Below, one piece after another: positions 17,266 to 24,871 of a DNA stretch of 64,000 nucleotides (positions are counted from its first letter, which is position 1; the number at the start of each line of letters is the position of its first letter). Origin of the DNA: Paracoccaceae bacterium (GTDB lineage Bacteria > Pseudomonadota > Alphaproteobacteria > Rhodobacterales > Rhodobacteraceae); assembly GCA_021741245.1 (NCBI GenBank), contig JAIOYF010000012.1, positions 1 to 64,000 on the forward strand. The letters are read 5' to 3'. Under the pieces are notes generated by a model that saw only the letters and a list, made by a program, of their open reading frames with translations, did no database searches and was not told where the DNA came from. Made by a program: the position numbers and the translations under genes.

Positions 17266-18183
17266 ATGGCCTTGTTCAATTTCCGCGCCAAGGATCAGGC
17301 ACCGGTCGCAAAGACTGGCCAGATCGAGGCCTTTCTGACCGGCTATTCGATTGAGGTGATGCCACGCACCGCCGAGAAGATCGAGGATTTCCGCGCTTTG
17401 CTGCCATTGGGCACCCGCGTCTACATCGCCCATATCGACGGCACCCCGATCGAAGACATGGTCACAACGGCCAAGCGCATCGTCGACGAAGGCTATAGCG
17501 TGATGCCGCATTTCCCGGCGCGCATCATCAAGGACAAGGCCACGCTGACCGATTGGGTTGCGCGCTACAAGGATGTGGGTGTGCATCAGGGCCTTTTGCT
17601 GGCCGGTGGCGTGGCCGAACCCGTGGGGGATTTCCACAGCTCCATGCAGTTGTTGGAATCTGGCGCCTTTGCCGGCTTTGACCGACTGCATGTGGCGGGC
17701 CACCCCGAGGGCAACAAAGACATCGACGCCGACGGATCGGACCGCATGGTGATGGAAGCCGCGCGCTGGAAATCGGCCTTTGCCGAGCGGACGGATGCGC
17801 AAATGGCCATGGCCACGCAGTTTTGCTTTGAGGCCGCGCCGGTGATCGACTGGGTGAACCGCCTGCAGGCCGAAGGCGTCAAGCTTCCCGTTCATATTGG
17901 TGTGGCAGGGCCCGCCAAGCTTCAGACCCTGATCAAATTCGCCATCGCTTGTGGTGTTGGCCCCTCGCTTCGCGTGCTGCAAAAGCGGGCGATGGATGTG
18001 ACCAAACTGCTCTTGCCCTATGAGCCGACAGAGGTTCTTGCCGAACTGGCCGCCCACAAGGCCGCGAACCCGGGCTTTGGGATCGAGCAGGTGCATTTCT
18101 TCCCCCTTGGCGGCATCAAGACAAATGCCCAATGGGTCACCGAAAACGGCGGTCAGGCAGGCAAGCCTGCCCGCGCCGCGTAA
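17266..18183 (+). CDS. Methylenetetrahydrofolate reductase-like protein
   Basis: The 305-residue product is a TIM-barrel flavoprotein of the MetF family, interconverting methylene- and methyl-H4folate. Recognisable parts are SIEVMPRTAEKIEDF (the catalytic Glu region), VAGHPEGNKDID, and ATQFCFEAAPVIDWV. It is a divergent, short MetF, of the kind found next to corrinoid methyltransferases. I choose the ATG at 17266 because AGGGAGAG lies five bases before it; an ATG at 17245 would add seven residues and has a poor site. It is followed after 30 bases by a methyl-H4folate methyltransferase. In this setting it may work towards oxidation of methyl groups, which is inference. Confidence 0.88.
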   Translation: MALFNFRAKDQAPVAKTGQIEAFLTGYSIEVMPRTAEKIEDFRALLPLGTRVYIAHIDGTPIEDMVTTAKRIVDEGYSVMPHFPARIIKDKATLTDWVARYKDVGVHQGLLLAGGVAEPVGDFHSSMQLLESGAFAGFDRLHVAGHPEGNKDIDADGSDRMVMEAARWKSAFAERTDAQMAMATQFCFEAAPVIDWVNRLQAEGVKLPVHIGVAGPAKLQTLIKFAIACGVGPSLRVLQKRAMDVTKLLLPYEPTEVLAELAAHKAANPGFGIEQVHFFPLGGIKTNAQWVTENGGQAGKPARAA

Positions 18184-18213
18184 GCAGACAGAAGATAAGA
18201 AAAAGGTTGAACG

Positions 18214-19194
18214 ATGACCCGTACCGTCCTTGAATCAAAAACGAAAACCGTTGTCATCGGCTTTGACGAACCCTTCTGCGTGATTGGCGAGCGGATCAAT
18301 CCGACCGGGCGCAAAAAGCTGGCCGCCGAGATGGAGGCCGGCAATTTCGAAACCGTGCTGCGGGATGCGCTGGAACAGGTTGCCTGCGGTGCCACGGTTC
18401 TGGACGTGAACTCGGGTGCTGTCTTCACCAACAAGATGGCGCTTGATCCGCGCTATGCCGACAACAACTTTGTTGAACCGCCCCTGATGCGCCAATTGAT
18501 CGAGATCATCCAAGGGGTTGTCGACGTTCCTTTGTGCATCGACAGCTCGGTTCCCGCCGCACTGGAGGCTGGCCTTGCCGCTGCAGAGGGTCGTCCGCTG
18601 TTGAATTCGGTGACCGGGGAAGAAGACCGTCTGGAACTCGTCTTGCCATTGGTCAAGAAATACAATGTCCCCGTTGTGGCGATTTCCAACGACGACACCG
18701 GCATTTCGCCCGACCCAGATGTGCGCTTTGCCGTGGCCAAAAAGATCGTCCAGCGGGCCGCAGACTTTGGCATTCCCGCGCATGACATCGTGGTTGACCC
18801 GCTGGTGATGCCAGTGGGGGCCATGGGCTCTGCCGGGCAGCAGGTCTTTACCCTTGTGCGCCGCCTGCGTGAAGAGTTGGGCGTAAACACCACCTGCGGT
18901 GCGTCCAACATCAGCTTTGGCTTGCCGCATCGGCACGGTATCAACGCGGCCTTCCTGCCGATGGCGATTGGCGCAGGCATGACATCGGCCATCATGAACC
19001 CCGTCCGTCAGGTCGAGATGGAGGCCATTCGCGCCGCCAACTTCTTGATGAACCACGATCCAAACGGCGGGGAATGGATCCGTTTTTCCAAAGTGCTCGA
19101 AGCGGTTGAGGGCGGCATGACCTTTGCCGAAGCCTCGGCCTCCCAAAGTCAGGCAGCCTCAGGTCGTCGCGGCGGTCGGCGGGCACGCAGCTAA
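18214..19194 (+). CDS. Methyltetrahydrofolate:corrinoid protein methyltransferase (MtgA/AcsE-like)
   Basis: The 326-residue product is a pterin-binding TIM barrel like AcsE, MetH's folate domain and MtgA. Signatures are FCVIGERINPTGRKKL, VLDVNSGAVF (Asp/Asn pair contacting the pterin), LCIDSSVPAALEAGL, LLNSVTGEED, and a late catalytic-loop Asn in CGASNISFGLP. It would pass a methyl group between methyl-corrinoid protein and H4folate. It is coexpressed with the MetF-like gene (30-base gap) and ends in a terminator. The last 18 residues are Ser/Gly/Arg-rich and probably disordered. The corrinoid protein itself is not encoded in the window. Confidence 0.9.
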   Translation: MTRTVLESKTKTVVIGFDEPFCVIGERINPTGRKKLAAEMEAGNFETVLRDALEQVACGATVLDVNSGAVFTNKMALDPRYADNNFVEPPLMRQLIEIIQGVVDVPLCIDSSVPAALEAGLAAAEGRPLLNSVTGEEDRLELVLPLVKKYNVPVVAISNDDTGISPDPDVRFAVAKKIVQRAADFGIPAHDIVVDPLVMPVGAMGSAGQQVFTLVRRLREELGVNTTCGASNISFGLPHRHGINAAFLPMAIGAGMTSAIMNPVRQVEMEAIRAANFLMNHDPNGGEWIRFSKVLEAVEGGMTFAEASASQSQAASGRRGGRRARS

Positions 19195-19215
19195 ACCCTC
19201 CTTCCTTTGATCTGC

Positions 19216-19250
19216 CAAACGGCCCGTTCTTGCAGCGGGCCTTTTGCTTT
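19216..19250 (+). terminator. Intrinsic terminator after the methyltransferase gene
   Basis: GGCCCG (19221-19226), nine-base loop, CGGGCC (19236-19241), with CAAA/TTTG extending the stem across one mismatch, followed by a T-rich end. It separates the PF13769-MetF-methyltransferase unit from the CoA transferase gene. Confidence 0.7.
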
Positions 19251-19321
19251 TGCGCACTTGATCCGCATCAAGGCCATGCGGACCTGCGACGACTAGGTTT
19301 TGGTCAAAACCGGAGACACCC

Positions 19322-20473
19322 ATGATCCCCCCCCTTGACGGTATTACCGTTCTTGACCTGACCCATGTGCTGGCAGGCCCCTTTAGCAGTCTGACCCTTG
19401 GTGACCTTGGCGCAAAAATCATAAAGATTGAACGCCCCGGCCTTGGCGATGACACACGCGCCTTTCCCCCCTTTGCCCAAGGAGAAAGCGCCTATTTCGC
19501 AGCCTTGAATGCGGGCAAGCTTTCACTCGCGCTGGACCTGAAGAATGAGGCGGACAGGTCTGTTTTTGAACGGCTTTTGGCGCGGGCAGATGTGATCTTG
19601 GAGAACTTTCGTCCCGGCACGATGGAGCGTTTGGGCTATGGCTGGGCTGATCTGCACGCGCGCTTTCCCCGGCTGATTTATGGCGCCGTTTCGGGCTTTG
19701 GCCATACCGGCCCCGAGGCAGGCAAGCCTGCCTATGACATGGTCGTTCAGGCCCGCGGTGGCATCATGAGCATCACGGGTCAAGAAAACGGCCCCCCCGT
19801 GCGTGTGGGGGCCAGCATCGGCGATATTGCGGCGGGCATGTATCTGATCCAAGGCATCCTCGCCGCCCTTTTTGGCCGCGAACGCAGCGGCTTGGGTGCC
19901 AAGGTGGATATTGCCATGCTCGATGCGCAACTGGCCATTCAGGAACATGCCATCGCGATCACCGGCACCACAGGCACGCCCCCCGGTCGCACGGGCGCGC
20001 GCCATCCCACCATCACGCCCTTTTCAACCTATCGCGCCAAGGACGGCTTCTTTGTCATCGCGGCGGGAAATGATGCGATGTTTGCCAAGCTGTGCGAGGT
20101 TTTGGGTTTGCGTTTGGATGATGATCCGCGCTTTGCCACCAATGCGGCACGCTGCGAAAACCATGCGATGCTCAAGCGGTTACTAGAGGCGGTGACGCTG
20201 GATAACACCGTCACCCATTGGACCGCCACGCTTGATGCCGCAGGCCTGCCAACCGCGCGGGTGCAAGACATGGCGCAGGTGCTGCGCGATCCCCAACTTC
20301 TGGCGCGCCATATGGTGCTGCCGGTGGCGGCGCGCAACGATGGTCCGGCGTTTTTGGCCGCCGGCAATCCGATCAAGATGTCGACCTTGCCCGAGGTTTC
20401 TGGACGCGCCGCAGCCCCTGCCCTTGATGGCGACAGGGCCACCATTCTGGCATGGCTGGAGATGGATCACTGA
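19322..20473 (+). CDS. CaiB/BaiF family CoA transferase
   Basis: The 383-residue product is a type III CoA transferase, moving CoA between acids through an aspartyl-CoA anhydride. Family marks: the opening LDGITVLDLTHVLAGPF, RPGLGDDTR, ENFRPGTMERLGYG, the QARGGIMSITG stretch, and the probable catalytic Asp in VGASIGDIAAGM (near residue 167). GGAGAC before the ATG is a good ribosome-binding site. It sits between the one-carbon genes and the corrinoid activator but has its own upstream terminator, so it may be a separate transcript. The acid substrates are unknown; carnitine- or betaine-type acyl-CoA chemistry would fit the neighbours but is speculation. Confidence 0.88.
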   Translation: MIPPLDGITVLDLTHVLAGPFSSLTLGDLGAKIIKIERPGLGDDTRAFPPFAQGESAYFAALNAGKLSLALDLKNEADRSVFERLLARADVILENFRPGTMERLGYGWADLHARFPRLIYGAVSGFGHTGPEAGKPAYDMVVQARGGIMSITGQENGPPVRVGASIGDIAAGMYLIQGILAALFGRERSGLGAKVDIAMLDAQLAIQEHAIAITGTTGTPPGRTGARHPTITPFSTYRAKDGFFVIAAGNDAMFAKLCEVLGLRLDDDPRFATNAARCENHAMLKRLLEAVTLDNTVTHWTATLDAAGLPTARVQDMAQVLRDPQLLARHMVLPVAARNDGPAFLAAGNPIKMSTLPEVSGRAAAPALDGDRATILAWLEMDH

Positions 20474-20586
20474 CCCTATGCTGTGCTTTTCCATGCGCGG
20501 ACGCTTGCAGACCCAAACCTGACGTTTCCTGCCATTGCACATGGCCGCGAAAGCCCTAGAAACAGCAGGTCAGCAGGAGAAGCCCC

Positions 20587-22650
20587 ATGTCGTCAGAAGC
20601 CCCCGATCATGCCGCAGAGAACGCCCTTGTGATCTTTACGCCATCGGGCAAGCGGGGGCGTTTCCCCTTGGGCACCCCGGTCCTGACGGTGGCGCGCCAA
20701 TTGGGTGTTGACCTTGATTCCGTCTGTGGCGGGCGGGGTATCTGTTCCAAATGCCAGATCACACCGGGCTATGGCGAGTTTTCCAAGCATGGCGTCACAG
20801 TGCAGGCGGATGCACTCAGCGAGTGGAACTCGGTGGAAGAGCGCTATAAATCCAAGCGCGGGCTGATCGACGGGCGGCGTCTGGGCTGTCAGGCCAAGGT
20901 GATGGGCGACGTGGTCATTGACGTGCCCCCCGAATCTCAGGTGCATAAACAGGTGATCCGCAAATCCGCGACCGAGCGGGTGATCGCCATGGACCCTGCC
21001 ACACGGCTTTTGTATGTCGAGGTCGCCGAACCCGACATGCACGAACCGACGGGGGATTTTGAGCGTCTGGCCATTGCCTTGCGCGATCAGTGGCAGGTGG
21101 CGGATGTATCGGCCGATCTGGCCCTGATGCGCCGCCTGCAACCGGCCCTGCGCAAAGGCGACTGGAAAGTCACCGTCGCGCTGCATCAGGGCAACCATGA
21201 CGCCACCCCCCGTATTCTGGACATCTGGCCCGGTTTTTACGAAGGCTCGATTTACGGTCTTGCGATTGATCTGGGCTCCACCACCATCGCGGCGCATCTG
21301 TGTGATCTGAAAGATGGCCGCGTGCTGGCCTCTTCCGGGTTGATGAACCCGCAAATCCGCTTTGGCGAAGATTTGATGAGCCGCGTCTCTTATGTCATGA
21401 TGAACCCCGGCGGCGATGTGGAAATGACCCGCACCGTGCGCGAGGCGATCAACGGGCTGGCCAGCGCCATCGCCACCGAGGCCGGGATCCATCCACGCCA
21501 GATCTATGAGGCGGTCTTTGTCTGCAACCCGGTCATGCATCACCTGCTTTTGGGCATTGATCCGGTGGAACTGGGCCAAGCCCCCTTTGCACTGGCCACC
21601 TCGGGCAGCCTGTCGCTGGATGCGCGCGAATTGGATCTGGCCAATCTGAACGCCTCGGCACGGGTCTATATCCTGCCCTGCATCGCAGGCCATGTCGGTG
21701 CTGATGCCGCCGCCGTGGCGCTGTCGGAACAACCAAATAAATCCGATGACATGGTGTTGATCGTGGATGTCGGCACCAATGCCGAAATCCTTTTGGGCAA
21801 CAAGACGCGGGTTCTGGCGTGCTCTTCACCCACGGGTCCCGCCTTTGAAGGCGCACAGATCAGCAGCGGGCAGCGCGCGGCCCCCGGTGCGATTGAACGG
21901 GTCGAGATTGATCCCGTGACCAAAGAGCCCCGCTTTCGCGTCATCGGCTCTGACCTTTGGTCAGACGATCCGGGCTTTGCCGAGGCCACAGCAACCAGCG
22001 GAATAACCGGCATCTGCGGATCAGGCATCATCGAAGCCGTGGCTGAGATGCGGATGGCGGGCCTTTTGGACCCCGGCGGTCTGATCGGCAGCCCCGAACA
22101 GACCGGGACATGGCGCACCACCCCCGAGGGGCGCACCCATTCCTATGTGCTGCACGATGGCACCGCCGATGGCGGGCCACGGATCTTGGTGACCCAAGGC
22201 GATATCCGCGCCATTCAACTTGCGAAATCCGCGCTTTATGCCGGGGCAAGGCTGTTGATGGATGAGATGGGTGTCGACAAGGTTGACCGTGTGACATTGG
22301 CCGGGGCCTTTGGCGCCCATATCAGCCCCAAACACGCCATGGTCCTTGGCATGATCCCCGACGCGCCACTGAACAAGGTCACAAGCGCCGGCAACGCCGC
22401 CGGAACCGGTGCGCGCATTGCCCTGTGCAATGTGGCCGCGCGCAATCAGATCGAGGCGACAGTGCATGAGATTCACAAGGTTGAAACCGCGATTGAGCCA
22501 AAGTTCCAAGAGCATTTCGTGAATGCCAATGCCATTCCACATGCGGTCGATCCCTTCCCCGAACTCTCATTGATCGTGACCCTGCCTGTGGTCAGCTTCA
22601 ACACCTCAGGCAGCGGTGGCGCAGATGGGCGGCGGCGCAGGCGGGGTTGA
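20587..22650 (+). CDS. ASKHA/2Fe-2S reductive activator of corrinoid proteins
   Basis: The 687-residue product has an N-terminal ferredoxin-type 2Fe-2S domain (CGGRGICSKCQITPG, then GRRLGCQAKV) and a large DUF4445/ASKHA ATPase domain with the loops LAIDLGSTTIAAHL and VLIVDVGTNAEILLG. This is the layout of RACE/RamA-like proteins that reduce inactive Co(II) corrinoid to Co(I), powered by ATP. AGGAGA supports the ATG. It directly serves corrinoid methyltransferases such as the MttB-family protein encoded at 48926-50458. The stop is 33 bases before the ECF sigma gene. The C-terminus ends in a short Arg-rich tail. Confidence 0.92.
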   Translation: MSSEAPDHAAENALVIFTPSGKRGRFPLGTPVLTVARQLGVDLDSVCGGRGICSKCQITPGYGEFSKHGVTVQADALSEWNSVEERYKSKRGLIDGRRLGCQAKVMGDVVIDVPPESQVHKQVIRKSATERVIAMDPATRLLYVEVAEPDMHEPTGDFERLAIALRDQWQVADVSADLALMRRLQPALRKGDWKVTVALHQGNHDATPRILDIWPGFYEGSIYGLAIDLGSTTIAAHLCDLKDGRVLASSGLMNPQIRFGEDLMSRVSYVMMNPGGDVEMTRTVREAINGLASAIATEAGIHPRQIYEAVFVCNPVMHHLLLGIDPVELGQAPFALATSGSLSLDARELDLANLNASARVYILPCIAGHVGADAAAVALSEQPNKSDDMVLIVDVGTNAEILLGNKTRVLACSSPTGPAFEGAQISSGQRAAPGAIERVEIDPVTKEPRFRVIGSDLWSDDPGFAEATATSGITGICGSGIIEAVAEMRMAGLLDPGGLIGSPEQTGTWRTTPEGRTHSYVLHDGTADGGPRILVTQGDIRAIQLAKSALYAGARLLMDEMGVDKVDRVTLAGAFGAHISPKHAMVLGMIPDAPLNKVTSAGNAAGTGARIALCNVAARNQIEATVHEIHKVETAIEPKFQEHFVNANAIPHAVDPFPELSLIVTLPVVSFNTSGSGGADGRRRRRG

Positions 22651-22683
22651 TTGGCTTCTTGGCCTGCGATAGGTCTGGCGCCT

Positions 22684-23220
22684 ATGGATGATCCTGTGAC
22701 ACAGATGTTGCTTGGGGTGGCGGCACGGGATCGTGCGGCCTTTCGCCAGATTTATTCTGCGGCTTCCGCGAAACTCATGGGCGTTCTCTTGCGTATCTTG
22801 GGAAACCGGGCAGAGGCGGAGGATGCGTTGCAAGAGGTGTTTACACGGGTCTGGCTGCGGGCGGATCGTTACGATCCGACCAAAGGTGCAGCCATGACCT
22901 GGCTTGTGGCCATCGCGCGCAACCATGCCATTGATCGCCTGCGCGCCCGAAAGCCCGAACAGTCCGAGGATGGTGAGGCAGAGCTAGTGGTCGACCGCGC
23001 CCCCCGCGCCGAAACCCGCCTGATCGCCGCGGGCGAGGCCCGCCGCGTCACCCATTGCTTTGCCACGTTGGAGCCAGACCGGGCCGAGGCGGTGCGCGGG
23101 GCCTATCTTGACGGTCTGTCCTATCAAGACCTTGCTGATCGCTACGCCGTGCCCATCAACACCATGCGGACATGGCTGCGCCGAAGCCTCGCCAAACTCA
23201 AGGAGTGTCTGGACCAATGA
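22684..23220 (+). CDS. ECF RNA polymerase sigma factor (SigK-like, RskA-associated)
   Basis: The 178-residue product is a two-domain ECF sigma factor. Region 2 shows ILGNRAEAEDALQEVFTRVW and the TWLVAIARNHAIDRLR promoter-melting stretch; region 4 shows GLSYQDLADRYAVPINTMRTWLRRSLAKL. Membership of the SigK-like, RskA-controlled type is inferred from the partner gene, whose start overlaps this stop (ATGA at 23217-23220). The ATG at 22684 is preferred; an earlier TTG has no support. I find no copy of its likely target promoter (TGAAAC-17-CGTTAC) upstream, so autoregulation is not evident and readthrough from the corrinoid activator gene is possible. Confidence 0.93.
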   Translation: MDDPVTQMLLGVAARDRAAFRQIYSAASAKLMGVLLRILGNRAEAEDALQEVFTRVWLRADRYDPTKGAAMTWLVAIARNHAIDRLRARKPEQSEDGEAELVVDRAPRAETRLIAAGEARRVTHCFATLEPDRAEAVRGAYLDGLSYQDLADRYAVPINTMRTWLRRSLAKLKECLDQ

Positions 23221-23870
23221 CCGACACACCGCTTTCCCCCCTTGGCGATGATGATGCACTTGCCGCCGAATATGTTCTGGGCGTGCTCGATCTGCCCGAC
23301 CGGATAGAAATAGAGGCGCGGATCAAGTCCGACACCGCCTTTGCCGCGCGTGTCAGCGCATGGGAGGGCCGACTCTCAGGTCTGAACGACGCCTTTGACG
23401 ATGCCCCTGTCCCCAATCTTTTGCCCCAGATCGAGGCGCGCCTGTTCCCCACCCCTGCCCGGCCAAAACGGCTTTGGATGGGCTGGCTGTCGGGAGCCAT
23501 GGCCGCCCTGGTCATCATCGGGGCCGCCTATCTGGTGTTACAACCCGCATCCCCGCCGGGTGTGGTGGTGGCCGAATTGGGCACGGCATCGGGCGGCTTG
23601 TCCTATGAGGCACGCTATACGGGGCGCCAACTTCAGATCACCCGTGTCGCAGGAACAGCCCCCGGCACTGCACAAGATCACCAACTGTGGCTGATTGCAC
23701 CCGGAGCCTCCCCCGTTTCCCTTGGGCTGTTGCGCGAGGGCACACTCAGCGTGGATTACCCCCGCCCCCCCGCAGGCTGGGTGCTGGCCATCTCGGTGGA
23801 GCCTGCAGGCGGGTCCCCCACCGGCGCGCCCACGGGCCCGGTCATCCTGACAGCAGAAATCAGCGCCTGA
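23217..23870 (+). CDS. RskA-like membrane anti-sigma factor
   Basis: The 217-residue product has the N-terminal anti-sigma helix bundle (AAEYVLGVLDLPDRIEIEARI and FAARVSAWEGRLSGLND), one membrane segment (about 87-105, GAMAALVIIGAAYLVL), and a periplasmic beta-rich RskA domain with DHQLWLIAPGASPVSLGLL and PPAGWVLAISVEPAGGSPTG. There is no HxxxCxxC zinc motif, so it is of the RskA and not the ZAS type, and release of sigma would need regulated proteolysis. Translation is coupled to the sigma gene by ATGA overlap. Confidence 0.9.
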   Translation: MTDTPLSPLGDDDALAAEYVLGVLDLPDRIEIEARIKSDTAFAARVSAWEGRLSGLNDAFDDAPVPNLLPQIEARLFPTPARPKRLWMGWLSGAMAALVIIGAAYLVLQPASPPGVVVAELGTASGGLSYEARYTGRQLQITRVAGTAPGTAQDHQLWLIAPGASPVSLGLLREGTLSVDYPRPPAGWVLAISVEPAGGSPTGAPTGPVILTAEISA

Positions 23871-23903
23871 TTTTTTTGCTGACGTATTTTTCTTTTCCCG
23901 ATC

Positions 23904-23924
23904 AAATGTTTAGGTGAAACATTT
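23904..23924. repeat. Inverted repeat upstream of the fasciclin promoter
   Basis: AAATGTTT (23904-23911) and AAACATTT (23917-23924) around AGGTG: perfect 8-bp arms. A T-rich stretch lies just before it (23870-23896), so it may be either an operator or the end of the anti-sigma transcript; no T-run follows it. Confidence 0.5.
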
Positions 23925-23935
23925 CCGCCTGGACC

Positions 23936-23955
23936 AAAAATTTTGCAAAATTTTT
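23936..23955. promoter_or_regulatory. 20-bp perfect palindrome in front of the ECF-type promoter
   Basis: AAAAATTTTGCAAAATTTTT is identical to its reverse complement over all 20 bases and ends nine bases before the -35 element of the fasciclin gene. Such a position and composition fit an operator for a dimeric regulator or an A+T-rich UP element. Confidence 0.55.
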
Positions 23956-23964
23956 GCCCACCCC

Positions 23965-23993
23965 TGAAACTTCTGTTCCGCACTCCTCGTTAC
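23965..23993 (+). promoter_or_regulatory. ECF-type promoter of the fasciclin gene
   Basis: TGAAAC (23965-23970) and CGTTAC (23988-23993) with a 17-base spacer: the AAC and CGT cores are standard for ECF sigma factors. A start near 24000 gives a leader of about 44 bases. The adjacent ECF sigma factor is the obvious user. An 8-bp hairpin at the very 5' end of the transcript (24002-24020) may protect the mRNA. Confidence 0.6.
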
Positions 23994-24001
23994 TCCCATG
24001 A

Positions 24002-24020
24002 AGGCAGGATGGTCCTGCCT
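24002..24020 (+). other. 5'-leader hairpin of the fasciclin mRNA
   Basis: AGGCAGGA (24002-24009), loop TGG, TCCTGCCT (24013-24020): a perfect 8-bp stem just after the predicted start point and 23 bases before the ATG. Likely a 5' stabilising stem; it does not cover the GGGAG ribosome-binding site at about 24031-24035. Confidence 0.5.
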
Positions 24021-24043
24021 CACGACAAACCGGGAGACGATCC

Positions 24044-24586
24044 ATGAAATTCACTCTTGCAGCCTCCATCCTTGCCCTGTCCACCGCAGCAGCCTTTGCC
24101 GAAAATCCGATGGTTGGCGGTGCGGCGATGTATGAGACCAAGAACATCGTTGAAAACGCCGTGAACTCGGCCGATCACACCACGCTGGTCGCCGCCGTGC
24201 AGGCAGCGGGTCTGGTAGAAACCCTGTCGGGTTCTGGCCCCTTTACCGTCTTTGCCCCGACCAATGAGGCTTTTGCCAAGCTGCCCGCAGGCACCGTCGA
24301 AACCTTGATCAAGCCCGAGAACAAAGAGCAATTGACCAAGATCCTGACCTGCCACGTTGTTGGCAAGGCCGTGATGGCGGATGCTCTAAACAAGATGATC
24401 ATGGATGATGGCGGCAAGCACCCTGTGCCAACGCTGGGCGGTTGCACCCTGCAGGCCAGCTATGAGGATGGCATGGTTCATCTGACCGATGAGAATGGCA
24501 ACATGGCCACCGTAACCGTGGCCGATGTCGTGCAATCGAACGGCGTGATCCATGTGATCGACACGGTGATGCTGCCCGCGATGTAA
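24044..24586 (+). CDS. Secreted fasciclin (FAS1) domain protein
   Basis: The 180-residue product has a signal peptide (MKFTLAASILALSTAAAFAE) and one FAS1 domain with the H1 motif GPFTVFAPTNEAFAKLP and the H2 region GVIHVIDTVMLP. FAS1 proteins act in adhesion or surface sensing. GGGAG eight bases before the ATG is a good ribosome-binding site. It is the gene after the ECF/RskA pair and has its own ECF-type promoter. In Mycobacterium the SigK/RskA pair controls fasciclin proteins MPT70 and MPT83, so the same logic may hold here. Two Cys residues (LTCHV, GGCTL) could form a disulfide. Confidence 0.92.
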   Translation: MKFTLAASILALSTAAAFAENPMVGGAAMYETKNIVENAVNSADHTTLVAAVQAAGLVETLSGSGPFTVFAPTNEAFAKLPAGTVETLIKPENKEQLTKILTCHVVGKAVMADALNKMIMDDGGKHPVPTLGGCTLQASYEDGMVHLTDENGNMATVTVADVVQSNGVIHVIDTVMLPAM

Positions 24587-24607
24587 CCTACCCAGTCCCG
24601 ACCCCAC

Positions 24608-24690
24608 CCTAGGCGCGTCACTCGTCCTTGGGTGGGATCCGGTCGGCGGAAGGGGGAAAGCCCTTTCCGCCACAGGGGCCGCGCCTGCCC
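24608..24690. other. GC-rich structured spacer after the fasciclin gene
   Basis: Two potential stems follow the stop codon: CCCACCC/GGGTGGG about 24604-24637 and GGCGGAA/TTTCCGCC about 24653-24672. No gene is visible between 24587 and 24871. It may be a structured 3' untranslated region; I tested it by eye for 6S and SRP RNA features and did not find them. Confidence 0.3.
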
Positions 24691-24738
24691 AAAAGAAACT
24701 GTCCCCTCTGGCAGGGCAGGTGCGTGCCTTTTTAACTT

Positions 24739-24773
24739 GCCCCGACGGTTGCCCCCTCAGTCGGGGCCTTTTT
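24739..24773 (+). terminator. Intrinsic terminator of the fasciclin transcript
   Basis: GCCCCGAC (24739-24746), 13-base loop, GTCGGGGC (24760-24767), then CTTTTT. Eight perfect pairs and a T-run make it convincing. Confidence 0.75.
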
Positions 24774-24871
24774 ATCAAGGGCGATCCTTGACGTAGGTTT
24801 CCCCTACCTTGCCTGAAACAAAGGGCGATTGTATCCCTTGGCTATTCCCGCAGCCCTTTGAGGACGCAACC

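Noticed and set aside
24587-24780. 6S RNA or SRP RNA gene in the GC-rich spacer
   Set aside because: No large central bubble of 6S RNA and no GGAAGCAG-type SRP loop; best explained as a structured 3' end with terminator.
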